From: an uncultured Eubacteriales bacterium
GTDB taxonomy: Bacteria > Bacillota > Clostridia > Oscillospirales > CAG-272
Direction: 5' to 3'
DNA length: 8,506 nt
NCBI GenBank assembly: GCA_949286815.1
Contig: CASEEB010000207.1
Location: 1 to 8,506 of the forward strand
The position numbers were made by a program, and so were the translations under genes. Positions 5,560-8,506 of the stretch are shown in pieces. The notes beneath the pieces are model-generated. The model ran no database searches. It saw nothing but the letters and a program-made list of their open reading frames with translations, and was not told where the DNA came from. Each line of letters begins with the position of its first letter. Positions within the stretch are counted from its first letter, which is position 1.

Positions 5560-6549
5560 ATGAAAAAAACAACAGAAAAATTTCTGAAAAACAAAGATAA
5601 AACCGTGCCTATTCTGTCATTTCCGTCCACTCAGTGCCTGGGTATAACGGTAAATGAGCTTATATCGTCCTCCGATATGCAGCTCAAAGGAATGATGGCA
5701 ATCGCGCAAAGATGTAATATCGGAGCGTCCCTGAATGTGATGGACCTCTCTGTGGAAGCGGAGTGCTTCGGAGCAAGCATACGCATATCCGAAAATGAAA
5801 ACCCCACAGTGGAAAAAGGAATTATAGATGATATTTCCATGGCTTCCGACATAAAAGTTCCAAAGGTAGGTTCGGGAAGAACTTCGATTTTTATTGACGG
5901 CGTAAAGAAAGCCAAACAGGAAATTAAAGACATTCCTGTATTCTGCGGCGTTATCGGACCGTATTCGCTTGCGGGAAGACTGTTTGATATGACAGAGCTT
6001 ATGATGGAGTGCTATGACAGTCCCGACGATGTCAAAATCCTGCTTTCAAAGGTTACGGGATTTTTGATTGAATATATAAAAGCCTATAAAGAGGTAGGGG
6101 CTGACGGCGTTATCATGGCGGAACCGGCGGCAGGGCTTCTGTCTCCGGCTTTGGCAGATGAGTTTTCAATGCCGTATGTCAAAGAAATTTTCGACGCGGT
6201 AAACGACGACAATTTTGTGATCTGCTATCATAACTGCGGAAACGCCGTTGTCGATATGGCGTCCTCCATCGCGTCTCTCGGCGCGGATGTATATCATTTC
6301 GGAAACGCCATTAAGCTCAAAGACATTATTCCTTTCATGCCTGCCGACAGTATAGTTATGGGAAATGTAGACCCGCTGCTCTTCAGAAACGGCACCGTGG
6401 ATGATGTGAGAAAAAGCGTACGCAATGTATACGAGGAATGTTCAGTGTATGAAAACTTTATGATTTCCTCGGGCTGCGATATTCCCGCCATGTCAAAATG
6501 GGAGAACATCGACGCATACTTTGACGAGGTCAAAAAGCTTTATGTATAA
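5560..6549 (+). CDS. MtaA/MtbA-like methylcobamide methyltransferase (URO-D fold), putative methyltransferase II
   Basis: The 329-aa TIM-barrel protein is of the URO-D superfamily, MtaA/MtbA/CmuA branch. Known members bind zinc, activate an acceptor such as a thiol, and transfer the methyl group from the methyl-corrinoid protein. The zinc site is visible as His224-x-Cys226 (in ICYHNCGN) with Cys306 (in ISSGCDIP), with spacing like that of archaeal MtaA. IGPYSLAGRLF (132-142), ADGVIMAEPAAGLLSP (181-196) and MGNVDPLLF (267-275) are further family blocks. Its job here is most simply MT2, unloading the corrinoid protein. The acceptor is uncertain: archaeal relatives use coenzyme M, and bacterial ones have been linked to tetrahydrofolate. 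No strong Shine-Dalgarno precedes the ATG (only CGGGT about eight bases ahead), so translation may be coupled to the gene ending 27 bases upstream. It overlaps the next gene by 8 bases. Confidence 0.88.
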   Translation: MKKTTEKFLKNKDKTVPILSFPSTQCLGITVNELISSSDMQLKGMMAIAQRCNIGASLNVMDLSVEAECFGASIRISENENPTVEKGIIDDISMASDIKVPKVGSGRTSIFIDGVKKAKQEIKDIPVFCGVIGPYSLAGRLFDMTELMMECYDSPDDVKILLSKVTGFLIEYIKAYKEVGADGVIMAEPAAGLLSPALADEFSMPYVKEIFDAVNDDNFVICYHNCGNAVVDMASSIASLGADVYHFGNAIKLKDIIPFMPADSIVMGNVDPLLFRNGTVDDVRKSVRNVYEECSVYENFMISSGCDIPAMSKWENIDAYFDEVKKLYV

Positions 6550-7951
6550 AGTAAAAATAGGTGACGAGGTCATATACGCCGACGGCGGAGAAATTCTGTC
6601 GGATGTGTTGCTGAAGCATAAAAAACCTGTCGAGCACCCATGCGGCGGCCGCGGTACATGCAAAAAATGCAAAGTAAACGTCAACGGCAAAGAGGAACTT
6701 TCCTGCAGATATGTTATAAACTCGGACATAGAGGTTTCACTGTCCGGAACGGAAAATATCATATCGGAAACCGGAGCCGACACCACGGGAAGCATCACAA
6801 AAAATCTCTGCTTCGCCCTTGATATCGGCACTACAACCATAGCGCTCGCGTTGGTTTCTCTTGACGAAGGAAAAATTGTTAAAGTCATTACCGGAACAAA
6901 TCCGCAGCGTGCCTTCGGCGCCGATATTATGACAAGAATCTCATACTGCCGCCAAAACTCTCAATATGAGCTTAACCGCGTGGTAATCGCGGAAATCAAC
7001 AGACTTATCGGAGAATTCGGTATTGAAAGAATCGACACCATGTACGTGGCGGGCAACGTGACAATGCTTCACCTGTTTTTCAACGTGGACTGTTCGTCAA
7101 TAGGTGTAGCTCCTTACACCCCCGTCTTTCTTGAAAGCAAATCCGCCGATGCAGAAGATATCGGTATCATAGGCGTCGGGAAAGTAATCTCTCTGCCGTC
7201 GGTATCTTCTTTCGTCGGCGCGGATATCGTGGCGGGAATGAATTATACCGGGTTTCCGTCTGACGGAAAATACAATCTGCTTGTGGACCTTGGAACAAAC
7301 GCCGAGGTCGTGCTCTTTTCCGAAAACTCCGGATTGGCTACCGCAGCGGCGGCAGGTCCGTGCTTCGAGGGAGCAAATATCTCGTTCGGAATGAGCGCCA
7401 CAAGCGGCGCGGTATATTCTTTTTCGCTTAAACAAAATCGGGAAAAGGACGTAAAAACCATATCCGACGTTCCGGCAAAAGGCATTTGCGGAACCGGTCT
7501 TATTGATATAATCGCCGAGCTTGTCAAAGCAAACATCATAGATGAAACCGGATACATGGAAGACGAAACCTATATTATTTCCGATAACGTCACGCTTTCC
7601 CAAGGCGATGTACGGCAGTTTCAGCTTGCCAAGTCCGCGGTTTATTCCGCTATACTCTCACTTATAAAAACCGAAAACATAGCTTTTGAGCAGATAGAAA
7701 ATATGTACATCTCGGGAGGTTTTTCGGCAAAGATAAACATTGAAAGCGCCGTGACCTGCGGACTTCTCCCCGCTGCCCTCGCCTCAAAGACCGTACCCAT
7801 AAACAACAGCAGTCTGCTTGGAACCGTGAAATTCGCGCTTGAGCAAAATGACCTGTCGGTTTATACACGCAACACTGAATATGTAGATCTGTCTTCGAGC
7901 AGATACTTTTCCGACCTTTTCATAGAAAACATGATGTTTGAAACTCTATAA
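6542..7951 (+). CDS. RACE-type corrinoid activation protein (2Fe-2S ferredoxin + ASKHA ATPase domains)
   Basis: This 469-aa protein is predicted to return corrinoid that has slipped to inactive Co(II) to active Co(I), using electrons from its iron-sulfur cluster and ATP. The N-terminal plant-type ferredoxin domain (about 1-70) holds the cluster ligands Cys34, Cys40, Cys43 and Cys55 (CX5CX2CX11C, in PCGGRGTCKKC). The C-terminal part is the ASKHA-fold activation domain of corrinoid-activating proteins (DUF4445 type). It has nucleotide-binding loops DIGTTT (94-99) and DLGTNAE (249-255), then AGPCFEGA (271-278), GICGTGLIDIIAEL (314-327) and YISGGFS (389-395). It is shorter than many RACE proteins of roughly 600 residues, with little linker between the domains. 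The frame opens at a TTG (6521), but I chose ATG 6542: it gives the family-like start MYKVKIGDEVIYADGGE and overlaps the previous stop by 8 bases, which suggests coupled translation. Last gene of the operon. Confidence 0.92.
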   Translation: MYKVKIGDEVIYADGGEILSDVLLKHKKPVEHPCGGRGTCKKCKVNVNGKEELSCRYVINSDIEVSLSGTENIISETGADTTGSITKNLCFALDIGTTTIALALVSLDEGKIVKVITGTNPQRAFGADIMTRISYCRQNSQYELNRVVIAEINRLIGEFGIERIDTMYVAGNVTMLHLFFNVDCSSIGVAPYTPVFLESKSADAEDIGIIGVGKVISLPSVSSFVGADIVAGMNYTGFPSDGKYNLLVDLGTNAEVVLFSENSGLATAAAAGPCFEGANISFGMSATSGAVYSFSLKQNREKDVKTISDVPAKGICGTGLIDIIAELVKANIIDETGYMEDETYIISDNVTLSQGDVRQFQLAKSAVYSAILSLIKTENIAFEQIENMYISGGFSAKINIESAVTCGLLPAALASKTVPINNSSLLGTVKFALEQNDLSVYTRNTEYVDLSSSRYFSDLFIENMMFETL

Positions 7952-7955
7952 AATA

Positions 7956-8040
7956 AAAAAAGCATACTCATAATTTGTCGTAAGCCTTCATTTTCTTTAC
8001 GGATGAATTTCAAGAAGCGACAATATCGGTATGCTTTTTT
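7956..8040 (+). terminator. Long multi-tier hairpin terminator of the operon
   Basis: AAAAAAGCATAC (7956-7967) pairs perfectly with GTATGCTTTTTT (8029-8040). After a 2-nt mismatch the stem continues with ATA/TAT and, past a 2-nt bulge, TTGTCG (7975-7980) with CGACAA (8018-8023). An inner hairpin, TTCAT/ATGAA (7987-7991/8003-8007), caps it. It starts four bases after the last operon stop. The A-run on the left arm and T-run on the right make it usable on both strands. At about 85 nt it is much longer than an ordinary terminator. Confidence 0.85.
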
Positions 8041-8083
8041 ATTTCAAATCAGGTAAATTAATATTTCTTCATATCAATGGTAT

Positions 8084-8132
8084 CCAAAAAGTGCTACATA
8101 TGTTATAAAATAACATATGGGCGCTTTTTTGG
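8084..8132. terminator. Second strong hairpin, probable terminator
   Basis: A perfect 10-bp stem, CATATGTTAT (8097-8106) and ATAACATATG (8110-8119), with an AAA loop is extended outward by CCAAAAAG...CTTTTTTGG with wobble pairs between, giving a nearly continuous stem of over 20 bp. The T-run at 8125-8130 gives a plus-strand terminator signature and the A-run on the left arm gives the minus-strand one. It isolates the operon from the gene starting at 8246. The rest of the 7952-8245 gap is AT-rich DNA with the next promoter. Confidence 0.7.
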
Positions 8133-8173
8133 TTAATATAATTATTTTTATTATAATATATTTAAAAACAGTA

Positions 8174-8202
8174 TTGAAATTCACACAATAACATGGTATA
8201 AT
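8174..8202 (+). promoter_or_regulatory. Promoter of the membrane protein gene
   Basis: TTGAAA (8174-8179) and TATAAT (8197-8202) are 17 bases apart, and the -10 is preceded by TG at the extended position (8194-8195). A start near 8209 gives a leader of about 37 nt. This is a strong sigma-A promoter that makes the downstream gene independent of the methyltransferase operon. Confidence 0.85.
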
Positions 8203-8245
8203 TTTAACAAAAGCTAATATCAAAAATAATTTTAGGAGCAAAGAA

Positions 8246-8506
8246 ATGACCGAACGCAAATTAAATGTAAAAAATATTCTTTATAATTGTATTATGTATT
8301 TGTCAATTATCATATCGTCAATTTTAATCTGTAAGATATTTGACTCGGGGTTCTTTTTCGGTGAAGAAGAAATGGGAATATCATCAAATATAAAAAACAT
8401 TATATATATACTGTCATACTGTCTGGTTCATTATACATATACTCACTTTTTTCTGTTATATAACGAATACGCGAGAAAAAAATATTATTCTTCTTTTTCA
8501 ACCCCT
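8246..8506 (+). CDS. Hypothetical membrane protein (N-terminal 87 codons, truncated by window end)
   Basis: The frame is open from the ATG at 8246 to the window end with no stop. TAGGAG lies seven bases before the ATG, downstream of a good promoter. The product starts MTERKLNVKN. It has a predicted membrane helix at about 11-32 (LYNCIMYLSIIISSILI), an acidic loop with GEEEMG (39-44), and a second helix at about 51-72, followed by a basic segment (YARKKYY). It is rich in Ile, Tyr, Phe and Ser. I do not recognise the family and too little is present to assign a function. Its codons are more AT-rich than those of the neighbouring operon. Confidence 0.75.
   Translation, partial: MTERKLNVKNILYNCIMYLSIIISSILICKIFDSGFFFGEEEMGISSNIKNIIYILSYCLVHYTYTHFFLLYNEYARKKYYSSFSTP

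Overview
The window looks like a chromosomal segment from an anaerobic, low-to-moderate-GC Firmicute, most likely a gut- or rumen-type member of the Clostridia. The evidence is inferential: strong AAGGAG-type ribosome binding sites, sigma-A promoters with TATAAT and TTGACA boxes, AT-rich intergenic DNA, and a corrinoid-dependent methyl-transfer operon typical of acetogenic and related anaerobes. No species can be named from the sequence alone.

Left part (1-1772), read mostly on the minus strand: a tRNA-Thr(CGU) with its hairpin terminator, a gene-free stretch of about 370 bases holding two copies of a 42-bp direct repeat, then rarA (replication-associated AAA+ ATPase) with its own terminator and a consensus promoter.

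Centre (1773-8040), plus strand: a divergent regulatory region followed by a five-gene operon. In order it encodes a URO-D-fold protein (putative methyltransferase I, 372 aa), a 522-aa AraC-type regulator fused to a complete corrinoid protein, a 213-aa stand-alone corrinoid protein, an MtaA/MtbA-like URO-D-fold methyltransferase with an HxC...C zinc site (329 aa), and a ferredoxin-ASKHA protein of the RACE type that reductively reactivates corrinoids (469 aa). A long hairpin terminator closes the operon. The parts of a corrinoid methyl-transfer cycle are all here: methyl donor to Co(I) by MT1, carriage by the corrinoid protein, transfer to an acceptor by MT2, and rescue of oxidised Co(II) by the RACE protein. 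Neither donor nor acceptor can be read from the sequence.

The most unusual element is the AraC-corrinoid fusion. Its corrinoid half aligns without gaps to the next gene: the cobalamin-binding domain is 111/120 identical and the helical cap only 54/89. My hypothesis is that the regulator carries a corrinoid so that the pathway's own methyltransferases, or the corrinoid's methylation state, signal directly to transcription, in a way reminiscent of Ada. The operon's candidate promoter has an extended -10 and no recognisable -35, as expected for activator dependence. About 100 bp upstream lies a composite repeat, a 10-bp tandem repeat inside an inverted repeat, which could be the operator.

Right end (8084-8506): a second strong hairpin, a near-consensus promoter and the first 87 codons of an unrecognised small membrane protein that runs off the window.
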